A stretch of DNA of 64,000 nucleotides from Clostridium sp. AF37-5 (lineage in GTDB: Bacteria; Bacillota; Clostridia; Lachnospirales; Lachnospiraceae): contig NZ_QUDR01000004.1 in the NCBI RefSeq assembly GCF_003477605.1, positions 91,952 to 155,951 on the forward strand. Direction: 5' to 3'. This document shows positions 46,297 to 57,022 of the stretch, piece by piece. A program made the translations under genes and the position numbers. The number at the start of each line of letters is the position of its first letter. Positions within the stretch are counted from its first letter, which is position 1. The notes beneath the pieces were generated by a model. That model made no database searches, was not told the origin of the DNA, and worked only from the letters and a program-made list of their open reading frames with translations.

Positions 46297-46893
46297 TCAT
46301 AACAATTGTGAATTCAAGAAAAATTCGATATATTCCCAGACCTCATCCTTTCCCTCTTTCGTTGCTGAGGAAAATGGAATAACCGGCACTTCCTGTGATA
46401 AGCCAAGTTTCTTTCGGATGATGGAAATATTTTTATTTCTCACATTTTTCTTTATTTTATCTGCTTTTGTCGCAATAATCAGCGGATTAAATCCTTTTTT
46501 GAATAACATCTGATACGTTTCAACATCTTTTGCGGTCGGTTCATGGCGGATGTCCACAAGTAAAAATACAACTCTCAGTGCGTTTGAAGTATCCAGATAA
46601 CGCTCAATCATACGCGCCCATTTTGCCTGAATCTCCTTGGAAATTTTAGCATAACCATATCCAGGCAAATCCACCATGTAACATAAATCATTGATGTTAT
46701 AATAATTGATGGTCTGAGTTTTACCCGGCTGGGACGAAATGCGCGCCATAGATTTCCGGTTCCAAAGCGTATTCAAAAGAGAGGACTTTCCAACATTGGA
46801 ACGTCCCCAAAACGCCATTTCTATTTTGTCATGCTGCGGCAGTTTACTGGTAATGCCGCATACTGTCTCTAATTCTAACGATTTTATCGTCAT
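46297..46893 (-). CDS. engB: Ribosome biogenesis GTPase EngB (YsxC)
   Basis: A 198-residue GTPase needed for late 50S assembly. G1 GRSNVGKSSLLN, G3 DLPGYGYAK and G4 TKADK are visible. It follows lon in the conserved Firmicutes order. Confidence 0.95.
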   Translation of the reverse strand: MTIKSLELETVCGITSKLPQHDKIEMAFWGRSNVGKSSLLNTLWNRKSMARISSQPGKTQTINYYNINDLCYMVDLPGYGYAKISKEIQAKWARMIERYLDTSNALRVVFLLVDIRHEPTAKDVETYQMLFKKGFNPLIIATKADKIKKNVRNKNISIIRKKLGLSQEVPVIPFSSATKEGKDEVWEYIEFFLNSQLL

Positions 46894-46923
46894 ACTTTTC
46901 TCCCTTCACATGGCAAATGGCCA

Positions 46924-49245
46924 CTACTTTTGAACAAGTGCTTCTTTCAAAACATCCGAAATCGAACCGGCAAAAACAATCTGCATACCTTCTGTGATTT
47001 CTTCCTCCAGTTCTTCAACATCCGGCTTATTTTCCTTTGGAACTACAACCTTTTGGATGCCCGCCTGTTTTGCTGCCAGCAGTTTTTCCTTTAAGCCGCC
47101 AATTGGCAGAACCCGTCCGCGAAGTGTAATCTCACCGGTCATCGCTACTTTTGCCAGTACCTTTTTCCCGGTTACCGCCGAATAAATCGCTGTCGTCATC
47201 GTCACACCGGCTGACGGACCATCTTTTGGCACCGCACCTTCCGGTACATGGAGATGAAAATCATGCGTTTTGAAAAATTCTTCCTCCTTCGGAAGCAGCG
47301 CGCGCACCAGACTCAGTGCAATTTCTGCTGACTCTTTCATTACATCGCCAAGCTGTCCGGTCAGTTTCAAATTCCCCTCACCCGGCATCGTATTCACTTC
47401 GATCTCCAGTGTATCGCCGCCAACTTCCGTCCAGGCAAGCCCGCGAACAATACCAATCTCATCTTTTCTTGCTGCCTTTTCTACGCGGAAACGCTTTTTA
47501 CCAAGAAAATCTGTAATATTTTTAGAAGTGACGCGGATTGTCTCCGTTTCGCCTTCCATGATTTTTTTTGCACATTTGCGGCAGATTTTTCCAATCTGAC
47601 GCTCTAATTCACGGACACCTGCTTCTTTCGTATAGTGTGAAATAATCGCACGCAGTCCGCCATCCAGAATCTGTAAATTTTTCTTCTGCAAACCATTTTT
47701 CTCAAGCTGTTTCGGAATTAGATAATCTTTTCCGATGTGGAACCGCTCGTTTTCCGTATATCCGGCAATGGAAATTAATTCCATTCGGTCAAGAAGCGGT
47801 CTTGGAATCGTTTCTGTCGTATTTGCCGTACAAATAAATAATACATCCGACAAATCAACCGGCAGTTCAATATAATGATCCACAAAATTCCGGTTTTGCT
47901 CCGGGTCAAGAATCTCTAACAAAGCCGATGCGCAATCCCCTTTGTAATCACTTCCGACTTTATCAATCTCATCCAAAAGCATCAGCGGATTTCTCACTTT
48001 CGCCTTCTTCAGCCCTTCAACAAAACGTCCCGGCAAAGCGCCCACATACGTCCGTCTGTGTCCACGAATTTCCGCCTCATCGCGAACACCGCCAAGGCAG
48101 ATACGCACATACTCTTTATCAAGTGCTCTGGCAACCGAGCGTGCAATTGATGTTTTACCGGTACCCGGTGGTCCCACAAGACACAAAATCGGGCTCTCGC
48201 TCTTATCCGTCAGACAGCGAACCGCCAAGGATTCCAAAATGCGCTCTTTGACTTTTTTAAGTCCGTAGTGATCCTCCTCTAAAATCTGCTCCGCATGCAC
48301 AATGTCATTGCGATCAATCGAAGCTTTGTCCCACGGAAGTGCCAGAAGATTTTCAATATAGGTGCGCTCTACAATATGTTCAGATGAACTTGTTGGAATT
48401 GCATCCAGACGCTTGATTTCTTCTGCAATTTTCTGATATACCTCTTCGCTGCATGAAAGCTGCTCTAACTGTTCTTTATATTTTTCCTGATATTCCTCCG
48501 AAGATGCACCGTCACCTAACTCATTGCGTATCACTTTCATCTGCTCACGAAGGAAATATTCTTTCTGGTTTTTATCAACTTCTTCTTTGACTTTGCGGCG
48601 GTATCCCTCACGAATCCGTGATAAATTCACCTCATTTGTAAGAATACCTGCCACCATTTCATAACGAAGTTCTAGGTCAAGACACTCTAAAATTTCCTGA
48701 CGTTTGTCAAAGCCCATGTTGATATGCATCGCAATTAAATCCGTCAGTTTTCCTAAGTCCTTCATACCTTGGATTTTTTCCAAATCACTCCGGCTTGCCC
48801 GCGGATTTTCATTCAGATAAATCGTGTACACATCTTTCAAATTGCGGCACATCGCCTCTTTTTCAAGTGCCCCCAGACGCAGTTCTTCGTCATCCCATTC
48901 ATAAGGAACAACATCTCCCTTAAGAAATGGCTTTGTCTGGTTCAGACTCAAAAGATTTCCGCGCTCCTTCGTCGAAATCATGACACGGAGCACGTCATCT
49001 TTTACTTTTACTTCCTGCTTTATTTTTGCAATCACACCGATTTCATATAAGTCATGAAATGACGGTGTCTCAATCGATTCATCGCGCTGGAGGGTGAGGA
49101 AAATACTTCCATCCTCTGCCATCGCTTCATCAATTGCTCGTTTTGTAATCTCTCTGCTCACATCTAAATGAACCAACATGCCCGGCAGTACGCACACATC
49201 CCTCATTGCGAGAATCGGCATCGTCTTCATTTGCTGTTCACTCAT
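46924..49245 (-). CDS. lon: ATP-dependent protease Lon
   Basis: A 773-residue Lon: N-terminal substrate domain (PILAMRDVCVLPGM), AAA+ module with GPPGTGKTS and LLDEIDKVG, and a C-terminal Ser-Lys protease with PKDGPSAG and the catalytic Lys in GGLKEKLLAAKQAG. AGGTGATAC before the ATG at 49245 sets the start; the longer reading begins inside clpX. It degrades misfolded and regulatory proteins. Confidence 0.96.
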   Translation of the reverse strand: MSEQQMKTMPILAMRDVCVLPGMLVHLDVSREITKRAIDEAMAEDGSIFLTLQRDESIETPSFHDLYEIGVIAKIKQEVKVKDDVLRVMISTKERGNLLSLNQTKPFLKGDVVPYEWDDEELRLGALEKEAMCRNLKDVYTIYLNENPRASRSDLEKIQGMKDLGKLTDLIAMHINMGFDKRQEILECLDLELRYEMVAGILTNEVNLSRIREGYRRKVKEEVDKNQKEYFLREQMKVIRNELGDGASSEEYQEKYKEQLEQLSCSEEVYQKIAEEIKRLDAIPTSSSEHIVERTYIENLLALPWDKASIDRNDIVHAEQILEEDHYGLKKVKERILESLAVRCLTDKSESPILCLVGPPGTGKTSIARSVARALDKEYVRICLGGVRDEAEIRGHRRTYVGALPGRFVEGLKKAKVRNPLMLLDEIDKVGSDYKGDCASALLEILDPEQNRNFVDHYIELPVDLSDVLFICTANTTETIPRPLLDRMELISIAGYTENERFHIGKDYLIPKQLEKNGLQKKNLQILDGGLRAIISHYTKEAGVRELERQIGKICRKCAKKIMEGETETIRVTSKNITDFLGKKRFRVEKAARKDEIGIVRGLAWTEVGGDTLEIEVNTMPGEGNLKLTGQLGDVMKESAEIALSLVRALLPKEEEFFKTHDFHLHVPEGAVPKDGPSAGVTMTTAIYSAVTGKKVLAKVAMTGEITLRGRVLPIGGLKEKLLAAKQAGIQKVVVPKENKPDVEELEEEITEGMQIVFAGSISDVLKEALVQK

Positions 49246-49270
49246 AAGTATCACCTGTCCTTGTTTCTTT

Positions 49271-50584
49271 TCAGGCACTTTCACTTTCCTTTTTCTCAGG
49301 TTCTTCTTGCTTTTCTTCAAGTGCCGGCACTTCTTTTCCGGCTGCCAAAAGTTTTGGCTCTCCCTCACCGGTAATTACATCTTTGGTAATAATACATTCT
49401 GTCACATCTTCTCTGGATGGCAATTCATACATATATTCCATCATACTCGATTCAAGAATCGCACGCAGTCCTCTAGCACCCGTTTTTCTCTCATTGGAAA
49501 GGCGGGCAACTTCCGTAATCGCGCCATCCTCAAAATCCAATTTCACGCCGTCCAGCGAAAGCAGTTTCTGATACTGCTTCGTAATTGCATTTTTCGGTCT
49601 TGTCAAAATTTCTTTCAACGCCTCTTCATCCAAAAGGTCAAGTGCAACGGTTACCGGCACACGACCGATAAACTCCGGAATTAAACCGAATTTCACAAAA
49701 TCCTGTGGCAATGCCTGTTTAAACAACTCACCGATATTCTGCTCGGTCGGATCTGCTATGTCCGCATTAAACCCGATGGATTTTTTATCAATACGGGAAC
49801 TGATAATCTTATCCAGTCCGTCAAAAGCACCACCGCAGATAAACAAAATATTTGTCGTATTGATATGGAAAAACTCCTGCTGCGGATGCTTGCGTCCGCC
49901 CTGTGGCGGAACACTGGCTTCTGTTCCCTCCAAGATTTTCAAAAGTGCCTGCTGTACGCCTTCACCGGAAACATCACGGGTAATGGATACATTTTCTGCT
50001 TTTTTTGTGATTTTATCAATCTCATCGAGATAAATAATACCATGCTCAGCACGCTTAATATCATAATCCGCTGCCTGAATGATTTTGAGAAGAATGTTTT
50101 CAACATCTTCTCCGACATATCCTGCTTCCGTCAATGTCGTTGCATCTGCAATTGCAAACGGAACATTCAAAATTTTAGCAAGCGTCTGCGCCAGATATGT
50201 CTTACCGGAGCCGGTCGGACCTACCATCAAAATATTACTCTTTTGCAGTTCAACGTCCATATCGGCGCCATTCATAATTCTCTTATAGTGATTGTAAACT
50301 GCTACAGAAAGTGCTTTTTTTGCATCCTCCTGTCCAACTACATATTCATCCAAAAAGGCTTTGATTTCTTTTGGTTTTAAAAGATTGATTTCTGTTTCCT
50401 CTTCCGGCGTATCAAAATCGTCCTGAAATTCTTCCGCCAAAATTTCATCACAGAGGTCAATACATTCGTCACATATATATACTCCATTTGGTCCTGCAAT
50501 CAGCTTGTGAACCTGCTTCTCTGTCTTTCCACAAAAGGAGCAGTGAACCATTGGCATATTAGTATCGTTATTTTTTCCTGCCAT
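49271..50584 (-). CDS. clpX: ClpX ATPase
   Basis: A 437-residue AAA+ unfoldase for ClpP. It has the N-terminal C4 zinc-binding domain (CSFCGK ... CDECIDLC), Walker A GPTGSGKT, Walker [10 protein letters not shown] and a tripeptide loop region near the ClpP contact. The ATG at 50584 follows GGAGG by 12 nt; the earlier in-frame ATG overlaps that site. Confidence 0.96.
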   Translation of the reverse strand: MAGKNNDTNMPMVHCSFCGKTEKQVHKLIAGPNGVYICDECIDLCDEILAEEFQDDFDTPEEETEINLLKPKEIKAFLDEYVVGQEDAKKALSVAVYNHYKRIMNGADMDVELQKSNILMVGPTGSGKTYLAQTLAKILNVPFAIADATTLTEAGYVGEDVENILLKIIQAADYDIKRAEHGIIYLDEIDKITKKAENVSITRDVSGEGVQQALLKILEGTEASVPPQGGRKHPQQEFFHINTTNILFICGGAFDGLDKIISSRIDKKSIGFNADIADPTEQNIGELFKQALPQDFVKFGLIPEFIGRVPVTVALDLLDEEALKEILTRPKNAITKQYQKLLSLDGVKLDFEDGAITEVARLSNERKTGARGLRAILESSMMEYMYELPSREDVTECIITKDVITGEGEPKLLAAGKEVPALEEKQEEPEKKESESA

Positions 50585-50655
50585 CGTTTTACGAGCCTCC
50601 ATCCATCTAATATGGCAAAATGGCGCCGGCGTTTCGGCGGCACCATTTCACTTGT

Positions 50656-51261
50656 TTATTCTTTTTCTTTTGCTGCGTTACGGCTTTCTACGATTTCATC
50701 AATCAAGCCATATGCTTTTGCTTCTTCTGCGCTCATGAAATTATCGCGCTCTGTATCTTCTGCAATCTTCTCTACTGACTGTCCGGTATTTGCTGCTAAA
50801 ATCTCGTTTAACTTTTTCTTCGTCTTTAAGATATTTTCAGCAACAATCTGAATTTCAGTTGCCTGTCCTTTTGCCCCACCGGAAGGCTGGTGAATCATCA
50901 CCTCTGCATTCGGAAGAGCTAAACGTTTGCCCTTGGCACCACTGGATAACAAAAATGCTCCCATACTGGCTGCCATACCGATACAGATTGTAGATACATC
51001 ACATTTGATATAATTCATTGTATCGTAAATTGCCATACCGGCTGTTACGGAACCACCCGGACTGTTGATATACAGCTGAATGTCCTTGTTCGGATCTTCC
51101 GATTCCAAAAACAAAAGCTGTGCAACAACCAAACTTGCGGTCTGATCATTTACCTCGTCTGCGAGGAAAATAATTCTTTCTTTTAAAAGGCGTGAATAAA
51201 TGTCATAAGAACGTTCACCGCCACGACTTGTCTGTTCAATCACGTAAGGTACTAATGCCAT
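50656..51261 (-). CDS. clpP: ClpP protease subunit
   Basis: A 201-residue serine protease with S99 (GMAASMGAF), H124 (MIHQPSGG) and D173. It forms the chamber served by ClpX, encoded next. GGAGG precedes the ATG. Confidence 0.97.
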   Translation of the reverse strand: MALVPYVIEQTSRGGERSYDIYSRLLKERIIFLADEVNDQTASLVVAQLLFLESEDPNKDIQLYINSPGGSVTAGMAIYDTMNYIKCDVSTICIGMAASMGAFLLSSGAKGKRLALPNAEVMIHQPSGGAKGQATEIQIVAENILKTKKKLNEILAANTGQSVEKIAEDTERDNFMSAEEAKAYGLIDEIVESRNAAKEKE

Positions 51262-51291
51262 TGCGAGATACCTCCATTCTTTTTGAATTGA

Positions 51292-52608
51292 TTATTTCTC
51301 TTCTTTGTCTTCTTCTGCAGGCTCTACTTCTACTGCATTTTTCACAACAAAGTCAACTGCCTTCTGAACAGCAAGATCTTTACCAATCTGCTCTTTTTCA
51401 GCATCGCCAATCATTTCTTTAATCTTGTCCACTTCCATCTGATACATGTTTGCCATGTTCTCGATTTCTTTGTCAATGTCTTTTGCTGTTGCTTTGATTT
51501 TCTCAGCGTCAACAATTGCTTCAAGAGCAAGACGAGTACGAATTCTCTTCTCAGCTTCCGGTTTCATCTGTCCCATCAATGCATCTACTGTCATGCCGGT
51601 CATCTGCATGTACTGGTCAAAGGAAAGACCCTGACTTGACAATCTTCCGGCAAACTCCTGAATCATCTGCTGTGTCTGCTCATCAACCATTGGTTCAGGC
51701 AGTTCTACTGTAATATTTTCTACTACTTTTTCTACTACTTCGTTTTCTTTTTCTCTCTTTGCTTCTTCTTTTCTGCGCTCTGTCAAGTTTTTCTTAACAC
51801 TTGCTTTATACTCTTTGAGTGTCTCAAATTCAGAAACTTCGCTGGCAAATTCATCATCCAGTTTTGGAAGTTCTTTCTTCTTAATCTCTTTTACTGTAAC
51901 TTTGAAAAGAGCCGGTTTACCTTTCAAAGAAGCTTCATGATACTCTTCCGGGAAAGTTACATTTACATCAACTTCCTCGCCAGCTTTTTTACCAACTAAC
52001 TGGTCTTCGAATGTATCAATAAATGAGTGACTTCCGATTACCAAAGAGTAATCCTCGCCTTTGCCGCCCTGGAATGGCTCACCATCCACAAAACCTTCAA
52101 AGTCGATGACTGCTGTATCATCTTTTTTAATACCGCGGTTTTCAACAGTAATCATACGACTGTTCTGCTCACGTACTTTGTCGATTTCTGCATTGACATC
52201 AGCTGCCATAACTTTTACCGTTTTCTTCTCTACTTCGATTCCTTTATAGTCACCAAGAGTAACTTCCGGTTTTACGGCTACTGTAGCTGTAAATATAAAG
52301 TCTTTCCCTTTTTCGATTTCTACAACATCAATTTCCGGACGAGATACGATTTCCAAGCCGCTCTCTTTTGCTGCTTCTTCGTAAGCATCCGGAATTGCAA
52401 AGTTTGCTGCATCTTCATAAAAAACTTCCGGTCCGTAAAGTTTCTCTACCATTTTACGTGGTGCTTTACCTTTACGAAAGCCCTGAATGATGATGTTTTT
52501 CTTGTTTTTGTTATAAGATTTTACCATTGCCTCTTCAAATGCATCTGCATCTACGGTAATGGTGATTTTTGCCATGCTCTTTTCTAAATTTTCTACTGTG
52601 TAACTCAT
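51292..52608 (-). CDS. tig: Trigger factor
   Basis: A 438-residue ribosome-bound chaperone and prolyl isomerase. It has the ribosome-binding loop FRKGKAPRKM, an FKBP-like domain (IDFEGFVDGEPFQGGKGEDY) and a long helical C-terminal arm. GGAGG before the ATG at 52608 sets the start. Only 25 nt separate it from the GH8 gene upstream. Confidence 0.96.
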   Translation of the reverse strand: MSYTVENLEKSMAKITITVDADAFEEAMVKSYNKNKKNIIIQGFRKGKAPRKMVEKLYGPEVFYEDAANFAIPDAYEEAAKESGLEIVSRPEIDVVEIEKGKDFIFTATVAVKPEVTLGDYKGIEVEKKTVKVMAADVNAEIDKVREQNSRMITVENRGIKKDDTAVIDFEGFVDGEPFQGGKGEDYSLVIGSHSFIDTFEDQLVGKKAGEEVDVNVTFPEEYHEASLKGKPALFKVTVKEIKKKELPKLDDEFASEVSEFETLKEYKASVKKNLTERRKEEAKREKENEVVEKVVENITVELPEPMVDEQTQQMIQEFAGRLSSQGLSFDQYMQMTGMTVDALMGQMKPEAEKRIRTRLALEAIVDAEKIKATAKDIDKEIENMANMYQMEVDKIKEMIGDAEKEQIGKDLAVQKAVDFVVKNAVEVEPAEEDKEEK

Positions 52609-52633
52609 TTTGTTTTCCTCCAATTTTCTTTCC

Positions 52634-53776
52634 TTAATAAATTCGATAATTTCCACTTAATGCTAACAATGCAAACAAATACAGACAATTATCATAATAT
52701 CTTCTCTCACCTTTACGAAGCGGTGTATTCCAGAAACGCTCTACACATTCTTTCGCATAAGGTCCGTTTGCAGCCAGAGACGCCTGTGCATTCGTAGCAA
52801 TCATAGCTACCGGATGCAGTGCCGGTTGTTCAATCACCGTACCGTCAATCTCGTATATTTTAAATTCTTCATCTTTGTGCGTTTCACAGAAGAATTTCTG
52901 CACTTTATTATTATTCTCAACATTCCACTCATCTGCTGCAAACCACTCGTAATCAAGACCGATGTTTGCAATAACACGGTAAGAATCGCTGTAATACCAG
53001 TCATGGCGTCCACCAAAGACATCCTGCTCTTTCTCGTATGGTGTTCCATCATAGTAAGCATACTCAGCAGCCAGTCCGGTGTCTTTATGACACGCTTTTT
53101 TCAAATACTCACGACTTGCCTTTGCTGCCTTTTTCCAGAATGGACGGTCTTCTTCATTTGCCCACATACTGAACAACTCATAAAAATGAGCACAATGATA
53201 GGATGGATCACTGAACTTGCGGCTCGGAATGAATCGAATCAAATAATTCTCCGGCTCCATAATCGGATCTCCCGGCTCTTTCTCACCGTTGTGGATACAA
53301 GCACTTAAAATGTTTCTTGCTTCCTGTGAGTAATTGAAAATGCCTTCGCCGTCACCCCAGCGGTGGGAGGCAAAGAACAATGCCATTGCAAAAAATTCTT
53401 CTCCATCCGGCGCCGGTCCTAAATCATTCTTTTCACCGGTCGTCTTGCATGACCATGCAAAATATCCTTTATTATAACCATCTTCCATGTACATATAAGT
53501 TCTTGCCCATTTCCAAACACGGTCAAACTCATTTTTCATGTCCATCTGTACACACATCATCATAGCATATGACATACCCTCTGTACGGGCATCGAAATTA
53601 CCGGTATCTTCAAAATATCCCATATCGTCGCCAGCTTCAAAATAGAATTTCTCATCATCCGGACCATAAAATACGGTATGGAAAGCATCTTTGAGTTTTT
53701 GATCAATTTCCTTCTGTGAATGCCCAAGTTCCGCGAACACATTGCGGTACTGTCCTGTGTAAAACGCACCTTTCAT
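52634..53776 (-). CDS. GH8 reducing-end xylose-releasing exo-oligoxylanase
   Basis: A 380-residue cytoplasmic glycoside hydrolase of family 8. DARTEGMSYAMM carries the catalytic acid (E66), and FGGRHDWYYSDSYRV and APDGEEFF match the Rex subgroup that removes xylose from the reducing end of xylo-oligosaccharides. There is no signal peptide, as expected of an enzyme that handles imported oligomers. It lies between glmM (31 nt) and tig (25 nt), an unusual place for a catabolic gene. GGAG precedes the ATG. Confidence 0.88.
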   Translation of the reverse strand: MKGAFYTGQYRNVFAELGHSQKEIDQKLKDAFHTVFYGPDDEKFYFEAGDDMGYFEDTGNFDARTEGMSYAMMMCVQMDMKNEFDRVWKWARTYMYMEDGYNKGYFAWSCKTTGEKNDLGPAPDGEEFFAMALFFASHRWGDGEGIFNYSQEARNILSACIHNGEKEPGDPIMEPENYLIRFIPSRKFSDPSYHCAHFYELFSMWANEEDRPFWKKAAKASREYLKKACHKDTGLAAEYAYYDGTPYEKEQDVFGGRHDWYYSDSYRVIANIGLDYEWFAADEWNVENNNKVQKFFCETHKDEEFKIYEIDGTVIEQPALHPVAMIATNAQASLAANGPYAKECVERFWNTPLRKGERRYYDNCLYLFALLALSGNYRIY

Positions 53777-53807
53777 TCGTTACTCTCCTTTATTTTGTTT
53801 CTTTCTA

Positions 53808-55154
53808 TTAATCTGGTACATGACCTTTTTCATGTAAAACTTTAACAATCTTATCCACATTTTCCCTGCACATCTCATCGGTCTCAGCTTCTACCATAAC
53901 ACGAATCAATGGCTCCGTACCGCTCTCGCGAAGCAAAAGCCGTCCGGCATCTCCAAGGCTTTCCGTTACTTCTTTCGCAGCCTTCTGTACATCTTCGTCT
54001 TCTCTTGCTGCTACTTTATCCTTTACTTTGACATTTTCCAAAAGCTGTGGATAAATCACTAGATCGCCTGTCAGCATCGACATCGGCTTTCCATAATGAA
54101 GCCATGCTTCCATAATCATAAGAGATGTCAGAATACCGTCTCCGGTTACTGCATGCTCCTTGAATATGATATGACCGGACTGTTCACCGCCAATCACATA
54201 GCCGTTTGCCATCATGTTCTCACAGACATACTTATCACCAACGGCTGTCTGCTCATAATGAATCCCCAGTTTATCAAAAGCCTTGTACAATCCCATGTTT
54301 GACATAACTGTCGTAACTACGGTGTCGTCCTTTAACTTGCCTTGCTCTTTGAGGTATTTGCCACAAAGATACAAAATGTGGTCACCATCAATCACCTTGC
54401 CATCATCATCAACGGCAAGACAACGGTCTGCATCACCATCATAAGCGAATCCGATATCCGCACCGGTATCATAAACCAATGCCTGAAGGACTTCGATATG
54501 AGTGGAACCACACTCACGGTTAATATTGGTACCGTTTGGCTCATCGTGGCGGGCAATCACCTGCGCACCCATTGATTCAAAGATTTCTTTTGCAATCATA
54601 GAAGCGGATCCATTTGCCAAATCCAACGCAACCGTTTTTCCGTCAAACGGTTCTTTCACCAAATCTTTCAAATACTCGATATACTCGTCTCTTCCCTTTG
54701 TGTAATCGAAACAGCGGCCAATTGCCTCACGTTTCGCCATCGGAATTTCTTCGCTTTCACCATCGATATACTTCTCAATCTGTTCTTCAATCTCCGGCTC
54801 TAACTTATGACCTTTGCCATTGATTACCTTAATACCATTATCAAAATATGGATTGTGGCTTGCCGAAATCATAATTCCACAATCAAAGTTCTCTTTTCGC
54901 ACCAGATATGACACACTCGGCGTCGTAGTTACATGCAATTCATATACGTCCGCACCGCTTGCTGTCAATCCACTTGCCAGTGCAGTTTCAAACATATAGC
55001 CGGATAATCTGGTATCTTTTCCGATTACCACACGTACCTTATGGTCTTCTTTCTGAAAATAATTTCCCAAAAAGCGGCCAACTTTGTATGCATGTTCCAC
55101 ATTCAAAGTCACATTGGCTTCTCCGCGAAATCCATCCGTTCCAAAGTACTTCAT
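53808..55154 (-). CDS. glmM: Phosphoglucosamine mutase
   Basis: A 448-residue phosphohexomutase that interconverts glucosamine 6- and 1-phosphate for cell-wall precursors. It has MKYFGTDGFRGEAN, the phosphoserine loop ISASHNP (S99), metal loop DGDADRC, sugar loop GGEQSGH and phosphate loop RESGTEPLIRVM. GGAG before the ATG at 55154 sets the start. Confidence 0.96.
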   Translation of the reverse strand: MKYFGTDGFRGEANVTLNVEHAYKVGRFLGNYFQKEDHKVRVVIGKDTRLSGYMFETALASGLTASGADVYELHVTTTPSVSYLVRKENFDCGIMISASHNPYFDNGIKVINGKGHKLEPEIEEQIEKYIDGESEEIPMAKREAIGRCFDYTKGRDEYIEYLKDLVKEPFDGKTVALDLANGSASMIAKEIFESMGAQVIARHDEPNGTNINRECGSTHIEVLQALVYDTGADIGFAYDGDADRCLAVDDDGKVIDGDHILYLCGKYLKEQGKLKDDTVVTTVMSNMGLYKAFDKLGIHYEQTAVGDKYVCENMMANGYVIGGEQSGHIIFKEHAVTGDGILTSLMIMEAWLHYGKPMSMLTGDLVIYPQLLENVKVKDKVAAREDEDVQKAAKEVTESLGDAGRLLLRESGTEPLIRVMVEAETDEMCRENVDKIVKVLHEKGHVPD

Positions 55155-55228
55155 GTCAAACTCCAATCTGCCTTTATGGCACAACAATTAAAATGGGCAT
55201 AGTTCACCCAAAATCTCATATGTACTAC

Positions 55229-55257
55229 ATTATACACAAAGGAGGTTAAAAAAGCAA
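55229..55257 (-). promoter_or_regulatory. glmM promoter
   Basis: On the minus strand TTGCTT (55252-55257), 17-nt spacer, TATAAT (55229-55234), a near-consensus sigma-A promoter about 75 nt before the glmM start. It probably also drives the GH8 gene and part of the tig-clp group. Confidence 0.75.
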
Positions 55258-55291
55258 CCAAAACTTACCGAAGTGCTTTGCACCCGCCATT

Positions 55292-55798
55292 TTAGCTGCT
55301 TTCTCTTTCTTTCATTTCTCTCATTACCCGCGAAATGACGGGAAAGGAAAAACCTTTCCTCGCCAGATAAGCGGTTATTTTATTCAACTGTGTATACTCC
55401 ATATCGGACAATCTCTGTCCTTTTATCTTTTTTTGAATCAAGTGCTCAATGGCAACGGATTCGTCTTCTATCTCGTATCCTTCCATCGCCATGGAAAGTA
55501 TTTCCGGTGGAACTCCTTTGTTTTTTAATTTAAACGAAATCTCCTTGCGGCTTCTTCTTCCTTTATGAAAAGAAATGTAATTTTCCGCATAGCGCCTGTC
55601 ATCCAGATAACCAAACCCAGATACGTACTGCATCGCTGCTTCGGATGCCGTTTCCGAAAAGCCGGCACGGTACAAACGGTCTCTTAATTCCTTCTCCGTC
55701 CTGTCCTGCTGCAAAAGCAGACGCATCGCCTTTTCTTTTGCCTTTCTTACTTCTTCCGGCTCTTTCGCCGCCTTTTCCATCGGCTCGTTCTGATTCAT
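55292..55798 (-). CDS. recX: Regulatory protein RecX
   Basis: A 168-residue helical repeat protein that limits RecA filaments. Family motifs LLLQQDRTEKELRDRLYRAG and YLDDRRYAENYI are clear. It starts 3 nt after the recA stop. Confidence 0.92.
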   Translation of the reverse strand: MNQNEPMEKAAKEPEEVRKAKEKAMRLLLQQDRTEKELRDRLYRAGFSETASEAAMQYVSGFGYLDDRRYAENYISFHKGRRSRKEISFKLKNKGVPPEILSMAMEGYEIEDESVAIEHLIQKKIKGQRLSDMEYTQLNKITAYLARKGFSFPVISRVMREMKERESS

Positions 55799-55801
55799 CG
55801 A

Positions 55802-56869
55802 TTACTCATCCTTTTTGGCTGTTTTCTTTGCCGGTGTTTTTTTCTCTTCCTCTGCTGTTTCTTCTTCCTCCGATGCATTTGGCAGACACTTCGCACGGAC
55901 TGCTGTATCAACTTCAGCAAAGACATCCGGATGTTCCGTCAAATACTTCTTCGCATTCTCACGGCCCTGTCCGATCTTCTCTCCATGATAGGAATACCAC
56001 GCACCACTTTTAATAATGATGTCATTCTTCGCTGCCAAGTCAAGTAAGTCTCCCTCACGCGAAATTCCTTTACCAAACATGATATCAAATTCTGCTTCCT
56101 GGAATGGCGGTGCCACCTTATTCTTTACTACTTTTACGCGAACACGGTTTCCGACTTTTTCTCCGCCCTGGGATAATGTCTCGATTCTTCTTACGTCCAG
56201 ACGAACAGAAGCATAAAACTTCAGTGCACGACCACCGGTTGTCGTCTCCGGATTACCAAACATGACACCAATCTTCTCACGAAGCTGGTTGATAAAGATA
56301 ACGGTACAGTTTGATTTGTTAATTACACTTGTCAATTTACGAAGTGCCTGGCTCATCAAGCGGGCCTGCAATCCCACATGAGAATCTCCCATTTCACCGT
56401 CAATCTCCTGTTTTGGAACCAAAGCAGCCACCGAGTCCACAATTACAATATCCACTGCTCCGGAACGTACCATCGTCTCTGTAATTTCCATCGCCTGCTC
56501 TCCACTGTCCGGCTGGGAAATATAAAGCTCATCAATATTTACTCCAATATTCTTTGCATAAATCGGGTCCAGTGCGTGCTCCGCATCAATAAACCCTGCG
56601 ATACCACCCTGCTTCTGCACTTCTGCTACCATATGAAGCGCAACCGTCGTCTTACCACTGGACTCCGGACCGTAAATCTCCACGATACGTCCCTTCGGAA
56701 TACCACCAACTCCCAGTGCTAAATCTAAACTCAAAGAACCGGTCGGTACTGACTCTACCTGCATGTGTCTGGTATCTCCCAGTTTCATAATCGAACCCTG
56801 TCCATAATTTTTTTCAATCTGTGCAATCGCTGCCTCCAGCGCTTTTACCTTATTTGGATCTTTCTGCAT
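55802..56869 (-). CDS. recA: Recombinase RecA
   Basis: A 355-residue RecA with Walker [19 protein letters not shown] and the loop region [22 protein letters not shown]. The C-terminal tail is Glu/Lys-rich. GGAGG gives best spacing to the ATG at 56869; an ATG six bases earlier is only 2 nt from it. SOS-regulated and cotranscribed with recX. Confidence 0.98.
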   Translation of the reverse strand: MQKDPNKVKALEAAIAQIEKNYGQGSIMKLGDTRHMQVESVPTGSLSLDLALGVGGIPKGRIVEIYGPESSGKTTVALHMVAEVQKQGGIAGFIDAEHALDPIYAKNIGVNIDELYISQPDSGEQAMEITETMVRSGAVDIVIVDSVAALVPKQEIDGEMGDSHVGLQARLMSQALRKLTSVINKSNCTVIFINQLREKIGVMFGNPETTTGGRALKFYASVRLDVRRIETLSQGGEKVGNRVRVKVVKNKVAPPFQEAEFDIMFGKGISREGDLLDLAAKNDIIIKSGAWYSYHGEKIGQGRENAKKYLTEHPDVFAEVDTAVRAKCLPNASEEEETAEEEKKTPAKKTAKKDE

Positions 56870-56891
56870 GTTCATACCCTCCTGATTATCC

Positions 56892-56943
56892 GAACGGATG
56901 TTCTGTATGTATCTATACTATCCTATCCGCTCTTTGTTGTCAA
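56892..56943 (-). promoter_or_regulatory. recA promoter with LexA box
   Basis: Minus strand: TTGACA (56938-56943), 17-nt spacer, TAGTAT (56915-56920), then a LexA site GAACATCCGTTC at 56892-56903, just downstream of the expected start. The box differs in placement from that of uvrB. Confidence 0.87.
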
Positions 56944-57022
56944 CTATTTTCTTCATTATAAAGTACAATCTTCCCCATTTCCAGTGTCGTCTGTCCGTTT
57001 CAGCCCCTCTGAAACGACTGAA

